From NCBI GenBank assembly GCA_027563935.2, contig CM050449.1, positions 61,880,056-61,944,055 on the forward strand: 64,000 nucleotides of DNA, read 5' to 3'. Within the stretch, counting starts at the first letter, position 1. Every line of letters begins with the position of its first letter. The notes beneath the pieces were generated by a model. It had not been told where the DNA came from. It saw nothing but the letters and a program-made list of their open reading frames with translations, and made no database searches. Below, one piece after another: positions 31,994 through 44,341 of this stretch. Position numbers and translations under genes: made by a program. The DNA is from Costus lasius. Taxonomy: Eukaryota > Streptophyta > Magnoliopsida > Zingiberales > Costaceae.

Positions 31994-34682
31994 AACACAT
32001 AAGGCTCAAACTTTGCTTGTCCTCAAGCAAATAAATAGAATAAAGAACTCTACTATGGAAAATATGCCTTTTTTATGAAAAATAAATTTCTAAAATATAA
32101 TCACTCATGAAATATTCCATCAACTTTTTGCACAAAATTTCAGATAAATACATCATCCTCTGAATTTAATCTTTAAGATTCACAACTTTGATCAAATAAA
32201 ATTTCGTAACTCGCATAATAAAAAGAATCTCAGTCTCATGAATTCACCTTTGTTTCAGGTTAAATCTATCATACTTTTGTTTACAGGAATAGGATATCCA
32301 AAATATTTTTCCAAACAAAATTTTTCCTTTTCTATTTCTTTTCCTTTTTTTCTCTTTTTTTTTTGGATGGCATGTACCCACATACATACATTCTTTTTAT
32401 TTGGACTTCAGCTCTTATCTTCGATACCACTGTTAATTTTACACAGTGTCAAGTAGAGGAGTCATTGTTATTATTTTTCCTCTCTCTTTTTTTTATAGAC
32501 TTCAACCCATCTCTTAGGTATCGTTGTCAATTTTGCACAGTGCCAAGTAGGGGAGTCTCTCACTCTTTTTGGATCCTAGATTCTTTCTTGCCAACAAATA
32601 GTAAGATAAACTAAACATCAACTAGGTTAATCAATTGACATCCATTCCAATATTACACTCATATGCTCATTTTATTCAAGAAAGATGCTTCACTCTTAGA
32701 TTGCATTCATCAAACAACATACCAACCCAAAATCCTTATGCATCAATCAATGAAGAATTTCAACAAGTAGATATATATTGAAGAAATAAATTTAACATAA
32801 TAAGTATATCTCCATTCATAGGCATGCATGCATGAACATTCATCATTATAGAAAAATCTACACACCTTTCATCACATGGATTCAAGTCATAAAAAATTTT
32901 TGAACATCAAAAATCTCAATATCAATGTAAAAGGTGTGAAGCATGAAACTCATAGAATCATGGTCAGAAGTGTAACATGATAGAATCAAGCAAACACATC
33001 GAATAAAAATCTTAGTGAGCAAATCAAGGATACAACCATATAAAATAATCATGAATACAAGAGAGTGCAAACAATACTCACAAGACTATATAGCAAGCTC
33101 TGACCAAAAATACATAAGGCTCAGACCAAAAATACTGTCGGTGTAGATGCTGCTGGGTCCAAAGATACGCCTCTTGAAAATTTACCTGCACAATTTAAGA
33201 TACATAACGCTCAGTCTAAAAATAGTCTCTAAAAATAATAACGATAAAAATAATTTTCTCAAGGGAGAATCAGATATGTCACCGGAGGTCTGAAGAGGAT
33301 GCCAATGGAAAGAGTCGAACAGGCAAGAAGTAGAGGGTGAACAGATGCTATCTGAAAAGCTGCTAGCAATGATGGTGATGGTGCCGACAGTAGAGCGAGT
33401 AATCTCTAGTGGCCTACTAGAGACTACGGTCCAGGAGGTGAGATCATCAGTAGGTGAGTGCCAGAAATAATGCTGCATAGATAAAAAAATTAGTCACTAA
33501 TGAAGAGTCTGCTGCATAAATAAATCAAATCAATGGAAATAGAGGTAGTAGAAGAAGTAAGAGTCTGCTGATGGTATAATCCAGTGTCGACGGCTGGAAA
33601 TAGTGATGTCAGAGGCAGATGCAGTGGTAGCTAGAGGTGGAAGGCAGTTGCTTTTGAAGATTTCTGGATCTGGAGGCAAAAGAAGCTATAACATGTAGAA
33701 AGCAAGTAGAGTAGCTAGTGAATTTTTTTATGAAAAGTAGCCATACCCAAAAAGAAAATGGACAGAACCATGTAATAAAATAAAACTCGTTCTTTTCAGA
33801 TGTACGAAAATCAAAAGATCAAAATCTATCAAGAATTTAGGGTATCAACAGAAAGAAGGCTACTCAGATTACAAAATCAAAAACTGCACAGAAGTTAATC
33901 AGATTCGAAAAGTTGCTATGTGTCCTAGAATGATCAGAAAATATTTTCATGAAAATAACTAATCCACAAGATAGAATGACACATGTTCTTCCAATTCCAA
34001 GTGAAAAATCAGGGTTACAACTCATCAAAACATATTAAAAACTTGCAATAAAAGTGCTAATCAGAATAGTCAAGATAAAACTGTTGCAGAAATTTATCAG
34101 AATCGAAAAGATGCTATGTGTTTTAGAAAGATCCAAATATCCAGATGATAGACAAAGATGAGAAGTTCATGCTTGTGCCAAAGATCAAAAATTTTTCCAA
34201 CTCAGTTTCTTAAAATCGCAACGAGAAAACACCTAGTCAATTAAGCAGAATGCAGTTTTAAAATACGGTACCGTGAAATTCCTTACGGTAGTGCCGTAAT
34301 GTTCAAAGAACTCTCAGATAAAAAAAATAGCCAAAATTATGGTACCGTAAAACACATTACGGTACTGCCGTATTTTTCAAAGAATTCTCAGATCAAAATT
34401 TTCTCAAAATTACGGTACGTGAAAAATGTTACGGTAGTGCCATAAAAGCCATAAAACTTTTTGTTCAAAAATGGACCGAAAATACAGTACCGTAAAGTGC
34501 ATTATGGTAGTACAGTAAAAGATGCAAAACTGTCGGGTAAGAAATCGCCAAAATTACAACACTGTGAAACAGATTACGACAGTGTCATATTTTCTGCAAA
34601 ATTTTATTTTCCCTACAAAAAGGAAAGAAAAATTAATTATAAAAATAAACTAAAATAAAAGAAACTAAGCGAAGTGATAATG
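31994..34682 (-). other. E2 3' interior (non-coding)
   Basis: From the LTR: the conserved hairpin at 32012-32031, then a 3' UTR similar to E1 and E3 in which the CACAGTGYCAAGTAG block occurs twice (about 32435 and 32535), then a segment at about 33340-33420 (AGCTGCTAGCAATGATGGTG and the following bases) shared with E3 at about 42135-42200. 34258-34600 is a five-unit TACGGTACCGT array. 33480-34250 has no recognisable match elsewhere in the window. No coding region is supported. Confidence 0.6.
34258..34600. repeat. Palindromic repeat array in E2 interior
   Basis: About five units of TTACGGTACCGTGAAA / TTACGGTAGTGCCGTAA type (near 34262, 34335, 34410, 34483 and 34555), period about 73 bp, in the same place relative to the post-pol hairpin motif as the array of E1. 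Confidence 0.8.
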
Positions 34683-34731
34683 CTTAGGTTGCCTCCGAAG
34701 AAGCGCTAATTTTTAGGTCATTAGCTTGACC
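34683..34731 (-). promoter_or_regulatory. Conserved two-hairpin motif (E2)
   Basis: Same block as in E1 and E3, with GGTCATTAGCTTGACC at 34716-34731 intact and the CTTAGG/CCGAAG stem weakened. Its retention in an element that has lost pol suggests that it is needed in cis or has simply not yet been lost. Confidence 0.55.
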
Positions 34732-34743
34732 AAAACTCAAAAA

Positions 34744-35772
34744 TCATGGTGACGCAGGTGAATCAGTACCAAAGTAGAGAGCATGCAATTTTTTCCTTTT
34801 CCGCTGTCCAAAAAGTTTAGCCACTAATTCAAATATCCAAAATTTCATATAAATTACAATCACCGTGGCTTTCTTAAATATGCGGAAATCAAAATTAAGA
34901 TTTTCAATGATCTTCCTATATTTATCAGTAAGCAAAATCATAAGTCCTTTCTTCAAATTTAAATCTTGAATTGCCATAGGACTTTGATCAAAAGGTATAA
35001 GCATTGGATCATCAAAATAATTTTTATGTCTCAAATTAGGTTCCTCAATAAAGCATGATTTTTCAAATAAATCAAAAGAGTGAACATTAGATATGGGCAA
35101 AACATCATCATGGTGAGATTCATCAATGTTTGTATTTTTCAAATCTTTTTCAAATTCCACTCGCTCACAATCAAATAATTTATCAATTTCAAAATTATCA
35201 ACAAAATCAAAGTAAGATTTTTCTAAATTAGTCCCCTCATATCCTTCATCAGAATTAACCATAAACAACATATCATCAAAAGAATCAATTTCATCAAAAG
35301 AGGGTTTTTCAAATTCAATTTCCTCAAACTTTTCCACAAATAAATTATCAAAAGAATCAATTTTATAATCATCAAAATCAGAGTGAGATTTAAGAATATT
35401 CACATAAGGCTCAATCTCAAAACAATCATAATCAGAGGGGGATTTTTCAAAATCAAGTTCTTCAGTTTCAAACTCAAATAAACAGGCTTGTTGTGCTATC
35501 TGGGCTTCAAAAATTTCAGAATTAGCAGTCAAAGATTCTACTTTAGAAGCAAGATGACTAATTATTCCCTTAAGGTCCTCAATTTCCCTACTTTTATTTG
35601 TCATGATCTGGCTTTGATTTGTCAAAAAATTTTCAAGCATGGATTCTAACCTAGATTCTTCAGTATCCTCAAAGTATGGTTCAGAAACATGATTTGGACA
35701 ATCAAAAGCATAATGATCAAAACATCCACAAATATTACAATTAAAACAAGGTGCATAGAGTGAAATTTTAAT
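34744..35772 (-). CDS. Gag C-terminus fused to acidic region (E2)
   Basis: An open frame of about 342 codons runs from 35772 (after a TAA) to 34744; the first ATG is at 35638-35640 (298 aa from there). The upstream part holds a CCHC knuckle (CX2CX4HX4C, 35698-35739). From the ATG comes a coiled-coil-like segment (REIEDLKGIISHLASKVESL) that matches the gag end of E3 (KEIEDLKRMVSQLAFQVESL), followed by about 180 residues dominated by Asp, Glu, Phe and Ser, then a basic end (FGQRKRKKLH). No enzyme motif is seen where protease and RT should follow. It may be a Gag-derived protein or an accidental frame; the lack of stops over about 1 kb in this AT-rich region is in its favour. Confidence 0.5.
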   Translation of the reverse strand: MKISLYAPCFNCNICGCFDHYAFDCPNHVSEPYFEDTEESRLESMLENFLTNQSQIMTNKSREIEDLKGIISHLASKVESLTANSEIFEAQIAQQACLFEFETEELDFEKSPSDYDCFEIEPYVNILKSHSDFDDYKIDSFDNLFVEKFEEIEFEKPSFDEIDSFDDMLFMVNSDEGYEGTNLEKSYFDFVDNFEIDKLFDCERVEFEKDLKNTNIDESHHDDVLPISNVHSFDLFEKSCFIEEPNLRHKNYFDDPMLIPFDQSPMAIQDLNLKKGLMILLTDKYRKIIENLNFDFRIFKKATVIVIYMKFWIFELVAKLFGQRKRKKLHALYFGTDSPASP

Positions 35773-35900
35773 TTATCTGCAAGAGTGCACCGTGAATCAT
35801 CTTCATACTTACCTGTGGCATGTATACCTCACCTCTTTTAGTTGCCGACGAGTAGTGATTAAAAGGCATATCTTCAAATCTATCAAGAACAGTAAGATTA
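35773..35900 (-). pseudogene. Central gag remnant of E2
   Basis: In a different frame from the downstream ORF, the sequence EDMPFNHYSSATKRGEVYMP followed by GKYEDDSRCTLADKLKFHS aligns with gag of E1 (EEMALNHNKWTTERGVLYRP, GKNEGDGWRSLAEKVDSL) and E3. Upstream of it the gag N-terminal domain (about 200 residues in E1) is missing and the A-rich leader follows directly. E2 therefore lost both the front of gag and all of pol. Confidence 0.65.
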
Positions 35901-36110
35901 TCCAACACCAATCAATCAAATTATTTTTTTCAAAATATACAAAAAAACAAAAAATAACAAAAACTAGCAAATTAACAAATTTCAGAAATCACAGTTCTAT
36001 CACAACTTGTGAAATCCAAAACCTACAAAAACAGAAAACAAAGTTAAAACTAAAACAAATAAAACCTAGTCTATCAATACTAACAACCATTTTGATATTC
36101 ACAAAACTAA

Positions 36111-36130
36111 GGTCCCCGGCAACGACACCA
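36111..36130 (-). promoter_or_regulatory. Primer binding site of E2
   Basis: On the minus strand TGGTGTCGTTGCCGGGGACC, a tRNA-Asp-type PBS with one or two changes relative to E1 and E3, six bases from the LTR. Confidence 0.75.
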
Positions 36131-36136
36131 AAAACT

Positions 36137-38187
36137 TGTTGTGATCCGAAATGACACACTAATGAATACAAGTAGGGTAGACTTATTTCAGGTGTCTCGG
36201 CCAAAACCTAAGTGTTGGCGTACGGGGACTTTTGTCACTCCTTGACACGGCTCCAAAAACTTGTTATCCCTAAACTTGTAGTGTCCGCAAGTGCACGGAT
36301 ACTCGAAGTAATAAAGAAAAGTATCGATCCCACAGACCTGTGTTGTCAAGTACCGAATAATTGATTTCTTACTATCTAGGTAATCGAAATTATGCAAGCG
36401 AGCAAATCAAAAACTAAAACAAAATTATCAGAGAGAAAAGATGGGACTAGGGTTTCATTCACTTTAATTTCTATGACTAGACATGAATAAAGATTTCGTC
36501 AGTTTAACTTTAATATGATAAAGATGTAATTTAATTAATAAAATGATTATCTCACTTTCGTGCAGACAATCATGTAGAGATCAACCCTCGCTTTCGCGCA
36601 AGATTTATCCCAAGCTGAAGATAAGTAAATCATCAAACTAAGAACTCAAGGATCACTTTCGTGCATTCGAATTCTAGGTTGATAATCTCGAGTGGAATCT
36701 TAAGGATCACTTTCGTGCATCCGAGTCTCGACATTAGTTTTACTCATGGTTCTCCAACGTTCTGATTCTTGCTTTCGCACAAGATCTCCACGTTTAACAA
36801 CTTAGACTCAATCATATATTCATATTCTATTCATGGAATTAATCACCTAAAATCAAACAAATAAGAACTAACCTAAGAAACTTCCTAACATGCAATTCTA
36901 GGGTTCCAAGTTCTCAAGAAATTACTTTTCAGTCAATGGCGAAAACTCAAAAACATGAATAACAATATAGATCTAAGAGAATCTAAGAACAATTATCACA
37001 TGAGTAAAATCATCATGCTAAGATTAAACGTGATGAAATAATGAAAATATAGTCATCTAGTCATTAAAAATCAAGTGAATTACTCCCCCATGTCCCAAAG
37101 TCAGTTTAAGCTATCATAGAGAGAAGATTACAATAATTCATAGTGTTGGAAATCGAAATAAAGTGAAAGGAAGAATTACGGTACGGCCGTAAACTGGGCG
37201 AACGGTGGCGGCGCTCGATCTTTTGTTCATTTCTCCTCTGTCTGATCTCCAATCATGCTGAAACTTCTGGGACACCTTCTCCTCCTCTATGCATAGCTTC
37301 CACTCAAATTTCATGACCGGAGATGCGTTGTATGTTTCCCGGCGGTGAAAACTAGGGCGGCAGCATGTGAGGTGATTTCTCTCTCTCTGGTGGACAAAAA
37401 TTATAGCTTTTGGTCTACTTCTCTTCGTCATGGAAAAAGCTATCTTTTTGCTTCTTATAGCATCCTATTTAAGCTTGGATCGATCACAATCATCTCTGCA
37501 AAAATAGGCCTTTATGTTGATCGAAAAAATTACGATTTTGAGTTGTAATTACGGCCGTAATGAATGTTACGGCAGTGCCATAATTTGGACAGCCAACTCT
37601 CGGGTGAAATTCTTTCGGAATTACGGTACCGTGATCTTCTTTATGGTAGTGCCGTAATGTTAGTAATCTTTCAGGTGGAAAACCATCCCGAATTACGGTA
37701 CCGTAAATTCCGTTACGGTAGTACCGTAAACTTCATCAAATCTCTATCCAAAAACGCTCCAAAATACGGCACCGTAGAGATTATTATGGCCGTGCCATAA
37801 GACCACGAAATTCTCTGGTCTGAAAAACTTCAAACTATGGCACCTCTCGGGAATTACGGCAGTACCGTGAGTTTGATCTGCGAGTGCAGTCAAATTACGG
37901 TACCATAATATCCATAATGGGGGTGCCGTAATTTGCTCTGAAGCTCCAATTCTTCTGAAATTTGATGTGTGATCTCCTGTTGATGTTGTGAATTCAGTTA
38001 TGCATATGGATTGCTCGAAATCGACTGAAAATCGTGCCTTTTTGCCTGAAAATTATCAAAAACCAAAAAAAAGTGTAGATTCCGCAAATATTGATAAAAA
38101 AAGGCATAAAAATATGCAAAGTCTATGAATATGACACAAAATACCAATGAAATGGCACAAAATTTACTATAAATTTATGTGTCATCA
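36137..38187 (-). repeat. 5' LTR of E2
   Basis: 2051 bp, TGTTGTGATCC to GTGTCATCA. It has the same architecture as the 3' LTR: fossil PBS junction at 36248-36267, CTTTCGTGCA series (about 36550-36780), and palindromic array at about 37545-37945. It differs from the 3' LTR by many substitutions and a net 20 bp, so E2 is clearly older than the copia elements. Confidence 0.88.
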
Positions 38188-38621
38188 TTTTCTAACAATT
38201 CAACATCTATCTCTAACATATTTTCATGTCTAAAACAATAATAATTTCTAATTCAAAACATCAACAAGAGTTAAACTTCTAAAATCTAAAGATAAGAACA
38301 TAACTAATCTCTTACGATGAGTTCATATTATAAATTGTAGTGTTTCAAGTTTCGTGATATCATCTTCTCAGTCCATAACACAAAACTCTAAGACATGTTA
38401 TTGCATGATACTAGAAACGATTAAAGGCATAAATCACTTAAGTAAAATTACCAAACCAAAAATATATTGATGTAAGAAGAGTTATCTAGTCATTGAAATA
38501 TCAAGAGGATTAAACCCCCATGTCCCAAGAGAAAGTTTAAGCTAGCATGGCGAATGAATCATAGCAAAACATAATTTTAGGATGATTAGAAATCGTAAGG
38601 GAGGAGTAAAAATTACAACAC
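38188..38621 (-). repeat. 5' LTR of Athila E1, second fragment
   Basis: Continues the E1 LTR after E2: TTTTCTAACAATTCAACATC matches 829 onward and the fragment ends AATTACAACAC, matching 1254-1264. It is cut again by E3 at 38622; AACAC (38617-38621) is the expected target duplication of E3, whose other copy would lie outside the window. Confidence 0.88.
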
Positions 38622-40693
38622 TGTTGCATCCCAACAAGTAGGTAGACAAAAACTTATTTCTGGTGTCGCGGCCAAACTCGTTGTTTGGCGCACAAGGACT
38701 TTGTCACTCCCTGACACGGCTCTAAAAACTGGTTATGTCACCAAGCTTGTTGTGTCCACAAGTGCACGGATACTCAAAGTAATAAAATAGATATCAAACC
38801 CATAGAGACCTTGTTTGCTGAGTACTGAATAATTGATTTCTTGTTATCTAGGTGAATCGAAAGTATGCAAGTGAGCAATAGAAGACTAAAACAGAAATAC
38901 CAGAGAGAGAAGACTGGGACTAGGGTTTCATTTACTTTAAATTCTATGACTAGATGTAAATAGAGATTCGTCAGTTTAATTTTATGATGGTAAAGACATA
39001 ATTTACATCATAAAAAGATTATCTCACTTTCGTGCAGACAATCATGCAGGGATCATTCATCGCTTTTGTGCAAGATCTATCCCGACGCTGAAAATAAGTA
39101 AACCATCAAACAAAGAACTTAAGGATCACTTTCATGCATCCGAATTCTAAGTTGATTATCTCAAGTGGAATCTCAAGGATCACTTTCGTGCATCCGAGTC
39201 TCAACACAAGTTTTACTCATGGTTCTTGAACGTTCTGATCTTTGCTTTCACACAAGATCTCCACGTTTGACAACTCGACTCAATCCTAGATTCATTTTAT
39301 TATCATGTCAATTTGACTACTAAAATCGAATAATGAGAACTAACCTAATTTCTTAAAGAAAGTTCCTAACATGAAATTTTAGGGTTCCAAGTTCTCAAGC
39401 AAGTAACCTTTCGGTCCATATTGCGAGAACTCTGAAAACATGAATAATAATATGAATCTATGGAGAATCAAAAGTGCAATTATCACATGAGTAAAATTAT
39501 CATGTTAAAATTATACGTGATGAAATAGTAGAAAAAGAATCATCTAGTCATTAAGAATTAAAGGGAATTACTCCCCCATGTCCCATAAAAGTTTAAGTTA
39601 GCATGGTGCAGGAGTTACAATAATCCATGGTTTCAAATGATCAAAAATCAAAGCAAAAAGAGAGTTTAAGAAAACACACCATGGCTGTAATATAAATTAC
39701 AGCCGTAATTTGCATAAGGGGCTGCTTTGAATAGTGTCGGTGCCTCCTCTTTCGTCGATTTCTCCTCTAATTGATTTCCTTTCACGTTGAAACTTTGGGA
39801 CGTGTTCTCCTCCTCCTGGTGTAGCTTCCCCTCGAATTTCACGATCGGAGATGCACTATGTGCTTCACGGAGGTGAAACTTTTGGCAGTGGCATGCAAGG
39901 CGATTTCTCCCTCTGTGGTGTAAAAAATTAGGGCTTTTGGTCTCTAATTCTTCGTCTCGGTGAACGTTCCCCTTCTTCTTCTTACGGTTTTGAATTTAAA
40001 GGTCTCTGTCATCGGCAATCTTCTTCGCAAAAATCGAGCTTCAAATTTGACCGTGGAATCGCGTTTAAGATTAGAATTACGGTAGTGTAAAATGTTACGG
40101 TACTGCCTTAAAATCGGTTGCATTCTCTGATTCAAAATCTCTGGAAAATATGGCACCATAAAATGATTTATGGTGGTGCCATAAAATTGGCTGAACTCTC
40201 TGGTCAAAAGCGTATGGAAATTACGGCACCGTAAAATGGTTTAGGGCAGTGCTGTAATTTCAGTGAATGTCTCTGGTCTGAAGGCGCTACAGATTACGGC
40301 CCGTGTAAATTCTTATAGTAGTGCCATAATTTTTAGCAAACTTTCTGATGAAAAACTCCCCAAATTACGGCAGTGCTATGATATTACGGCAGCTTACGAA
40401 AATACGGTACCGTAATATAGATTACGGTCCTGCCGTATCTTGGTTCTTGGCTCGAATTCTCTTGAAATCTGATGTGTGATCTCCTCTTGATGTTGTGAAT
40501 TCATCCATGCATTCGGATTGCTTGAAATCGACTGAAAATCATGCCTTTTTGCCTAAAAATCATTAAATACCTAAAAGAGTATAGATTCTGCAAATATCGA
40601 TAAAAAAGACATAAATATAAGCAAAGTCTATGAATATGAGATAAGAACACCAATAAAATGGCACTAAATTTACTATAAATTTCAGTGTCATCA
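38622..40693 (-). repeat. 3' LTR of E3
   Basis: 2072 bp, TGTTGCATCCC to GTGTCATCA. Fossil PBS junction at 38717-38736; CTTTCGTGCA motifs between about 39025 and 39195; palindromic array at about 40075-40440. It matches the truncated 5' LTR at 47432-48631. Confidence 0.88.
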
Positions 40694-42356
40694 AACACAT
40701 AAGGCTCAAACTTTGCTTGTCCTCAAGCAAAAACCAAAATTTTTTAAAATTTGTTCATAGGAATAGACTTTCTCATGAAAAATAAATTTCTAACATACAA
40801 TCACTAATGAAAATTTTCCATCAATTGACTCATAAAATTTTAAATAGACATATCATCTTTCAAATTCAATTCTCAAATCCACAACTTTATCAAATAAAAC
40901 ATTGCAACCTGTACAAAAAATAGAAATTCAATCTCATGACTTCACCTAATATTTAATTTAAATCTATCATGCTTTTGTTTACAGGAATAGGATATCCAAA
41001 ATCTTTTTCCACTCAAATTTTTTTTTCTCTATTTTTTATTTTATTTTTCTTTTTGGATGGCATGTACCCACATAGATACACCCTTTTTATCATTCACATT
41101 CTCTAATTCGATTACAACCTTTTTTTTTCTAGTGACGAAGTTAGAGTACACTGACCACATAGTCAGTGTAATAGAACTCATGTCTTTTCAGTAAAAAGAA
41201 TTTTACTAAAGATAGCATAGTTAATGTGAATTGATTCCTCTCATTATATATATTTTTTTTCTTTTTTAGACTTCAACCCATGTCCTTTGGTACCACTGTC
41301 AATTTACACAGTGCCAAGTAGGGGAGTCACTCATTATTTTTGGACTTTGGACTCTTTCTTCCCAACAAATAGCAAAATAAATCAAACATCAATTAGACTA
41401 ATCATGTGATATCAATTCAAGAATTATACTCATATGCTGATTTTATTCAAAAAGTATCTATACTTTCAAATTAAATTTCCTAAATAACATATCTCCCTAA
41501 AATTTCACTCAACAACCAAAGAAAAACTTCAAAAGTAGATATGCATAAGAGAAATAAATTCGGCATGATAGATCTAGACTTATTCACAAGTTTTGGATTC
41601 ATTCATCATTATCAATAAGAGTCAAACAAATCATCAACATTATTTCCAAAATAGATCAAAGCCATAAATCTCATCAATCAAAAATATGCTCATCATCATA
41701 GAAAAATCTACACACCTTTCATCACATGGATTCAAGTCATAAAAATTTTTGAGCATCAAAAATCTCAATATCAATGTAAAAGGTGTGAAGCATGAAACTC
41801 ATATAATCATAGTCAAAAGTGTGACATGATAGACTCAGCAACCTTATAGAATAGAAATCCCAGTGAATGATACATCTAAAGCAAATCAAGGATGCAACCA
41901 TATGAAATAATCATGAATACAAGAAAGTGCAAACGATACTCACAAAACTATATAGCAAGCATCTGACCAAAATTACATAAGGCTCAGACCAAAAATAGTG
42001 TCGGGGCAGATGCTGCTAGGTCCATAGATGTGCCTTTTGAAAATTTTACCCAGAGATATCATCGATAGTCCAAAAGAGTCCTGGTGGAAAGAGCTGATGC
42101 AGGCGAGAAGTAGAGGTGGAACAGAGGTTGGCTGAAAAGCTGCTAGCAATGATGGTGGTGGTGCCGATAGTAGAGTGAGTAATCTCTAGTGGCCTGCAAA
42201 AACTCTCGGGATGAAATCGGACCAACATTATGACACCGTAAAGCAGATTACGGCAGTGCCGTATTTTGCGCAAAATTTTATTTTCCTGCAAAACGAAAAG
42301 AAAAAATTAATTATAAAAATAAACTAAAATAAAAGTAACTAAACTAAGCAAGAGTG
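40694..42356 (-). other. E3 3' region (non-coding)
   Basis: Contains the 20-base hairpin at 40712-40731, the 3' UTR blocks shared with E1 (about 41100-41170 and 41270-41330), a segment at about 41690-42020 closely similar to E2 32850-33160, the shared remnant at 42135-42200, and a single TACGGCACCGTAA/TTACGGCAGTGCCGTA unit at about 42230-42265. No env-like ORF remains. Confidence 0.6.
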
Positions 42357-42405
42357 CTTGGGTTGCCTCCCAAGAAGTGCTAGTTTAAAGGTCATTAGCT
42401 TGACC
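42357..42405 (-). promoter_or_regulatory. Conserved two-hairpin motif (E3)
   Basis: Perfect forms of both dyads: CTTGGGTTGCCTCCCAAG (42357-42374) and GGTCATTAGCTTGACC (42390-42405), directly after the integrase end. It is the best preserved of the three copies. Confidence 0.65.
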
Positions 42406-42469
42406 GTTCGGTACTCGAATTTGATCGTGGTTCATCAAGGTAAAAACTTTCCTTTTCTCCAATCTACTC

Positions 42470-43660
42470 TTCTTGATAATAATGCTTCAATCTATGACCA
42501 TTAACCTTAAATCTCCTATTTCCTCACTCCATATGTCTACAGCTCCGTAAGGATAGGCTTTCTTTACCTGAAAAGGACCAGACCATCGAGACTTAAGCTT
42601 TCTAGGGAAAAGTCTCAATCTAGAATTGAACAAAAGAACAAAGTCACCTGGTTGGAAGTCTTTTCTAAAAATATGTCGATCATGCCATCTTTTAGTCCTC
42701 TCTTTGTAAATTATTGCATTTTCATATGTAGAGAGTCTGGTCTCATCTAGCTCGTTTAATTGTAACCTCTGTTTTTCACCCGTGTTCTTCAAGTCGAACT
42801 TCAGCTTCTTGATTGCCCAGAACGCCTTATGCTCGAGCTCTACAGGAAGGTGACATGATTTTCCATAAATCAATTGAAAAGGAGACATACCTATAGGTGT
42901 CTTCAAAGCAGTTCTGTATGCCCACAATGCATCATCAAGTTTGAATGCCCAGTCTTTTCTAGTGCGTAACACTGTCTTTTCCAAAATTCCTTTGATTTCT
43001 CTGTTTGATACCTCAACTTGACCACTCGTTTGGGGGTGATAAGGTGTTGCAACTCTATGATTTACCTCATACTTCTTGAGCATGGATGAGAACTTGTGTT
43101 CTATGAAATGCGAGCCTCCATCACTGATTACTACTCGTGGTGTCCCGTACCGTGGAAAGATAATTTTTTTTGAACAGTTTAACTACTAGTCTGGAATCAT
43201 TTGTAGGGGAATCAAGAGCTTTAACCCATTTTGAGACATAATTTACTGCTACAAGAATGTACTAGTTACCTCCAGAAGATGGGAAAGGTCCCATGAAGTC
43301 ATTTCCCCAAACATCAAATATATCAACTTCAAGAATATTGGACAGTGGCATCTCATGTCTTCTATTAATGTTTCCTGTCTTTTGACATCTATCACAAGAC
43401 AATATAAAATTTCTAGCATCTTTGAACATTGTGGGCCAATAAAATCCTGATTGTAACACCTTAAAAGCAGTCTTCTCAGTACCGGCATGACCACCATAAG
43501 AGGATCCATGGCATTGAAGCAATATATCTGCAACTTCTTCTTCAGGTACACATCTTCTAAACATGCCATCTGCACATCTTCTAAACACATAAGGCTCATC
43601 CCAAAAATAGTGTTTCACCTCGGCCAAAAATCTCTTCCTTTTTTGGTAGCTTAAAATAGG
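42470..43660 (-). pseudogene. Integrase of Athila E3 (broken)
   Basis: Zinc segment [19 protein letters not shown] (about 43510-43375), first Asp in WGNDFMGPF, second Asp in ISDGG (about 43120), and Glu in [13 protein letters not shown] (about 43020) are all present, as is the C-terminal [21 protein letters not shown]. It is broken by a TAG at about 43262 (a Lys codon in E1), by a frameshift in a T-run near 43165, and by another near the C-terminus (about 42520). Confidence 0.87.
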
Positions 43661-43860
43661 AGGAAAAATATTAGCTACAAGATAATTCACTATGTCAACA
43701 TACCAGGGGGCTCTAAGTTGTTCAATGGCTAAGAGCTGCTCTTCAGTGAAGGAATCATTGATCTCATCATTCTTTTCAGTATCTAACACTATCCTTGGAA
43801 GATGATATGCAACAAGGTTTTCTGATCCCTTTTTGTCGTTAATCTCCAAATCAAATTCTT

Positions 43861-44200
43861 GCAAAAGTAAAATCCATCTGAGTAATCGTGGTTTAGTATC
43901 CTTTTTCTACATTAAGCACCTAATAGTTGCATGGTCAGTGTACACTACCACTTTGGAGTTAATTAAGTATAATCTAAATTTATCAAAGGCAAATACTACA
44001 GCTAAAAGTTCATTCTCAGTGGTAGTGTAATTCCTTTATGTCTCATCCAAAGTCCTACTAGCATAATGGATAACATAAGGCTTTTTGTCTTTCCTTTGTC
44101 CCAGAACTGCTCCAATTGCATAATCACCGGCATCACACATGAGTTCAAAGGGTAAATCCCAATCTGGAGGCTGAATGATAGGTGCTGAGAACAAAGCCTT
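43861..44200 (-). pseudogene. RNase H of Athila E3
   Basis: Read in pieces, it shows [44 protein letters not shown] and VVYTDHATI, matching E1. At least two stops (about 44037 and 43908) interrupt it. It is followed by [15 protein letters not shown], leading into the integrase frame at 43864. Confidence 0.75.
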
Positions 44201-44341
44201 CTTTAGTTCCTGAAAAGCAGATAAACAATCCTCATCAAAAGAAAATTTTACATCTTTACAAACTAAATTTGTAACAGGTCAAGGAAGCTTAGAGAAATCC
44301 TTGATGAATCGCTGGTAGAGTCCTGCATGTCCTAGAAAGCT

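Larger units (their letters stand above)
29923..38187 (-). mobile_element. Non-autonomous Athila derivative E2
   Basis: 8265 bp with TGTTGTGATCC..GTGTCATCA ends and an imperfect 5-bp duplication (TTTTA at 29918-29922, TTTTC at 38188-38192; the intact E1 LTR reads GTTTTCTAAC). LTRs are 2071 and 2051 bp. The 4.1-kb interior has a PBS, a truncated gag, an acidic ORF, the post-pol hairpin motif, palindromic repeats and a 3' UTR, but no protease, RT, RNase H, integrase or env-like ORF. It resembles a large retrotransposon derivative that depends on a related autonomous copy such as an E3-like element. Confidence 0.85.

Noticed and set aside
33182..33478. 98-codon frame on the minus strand with similarity to one in E3 (42046-42291)
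   Set aside because: The similarity covers only a shared remnant of about 60 bp and the rest differs; no domain. Treated as a non-coding remnant.
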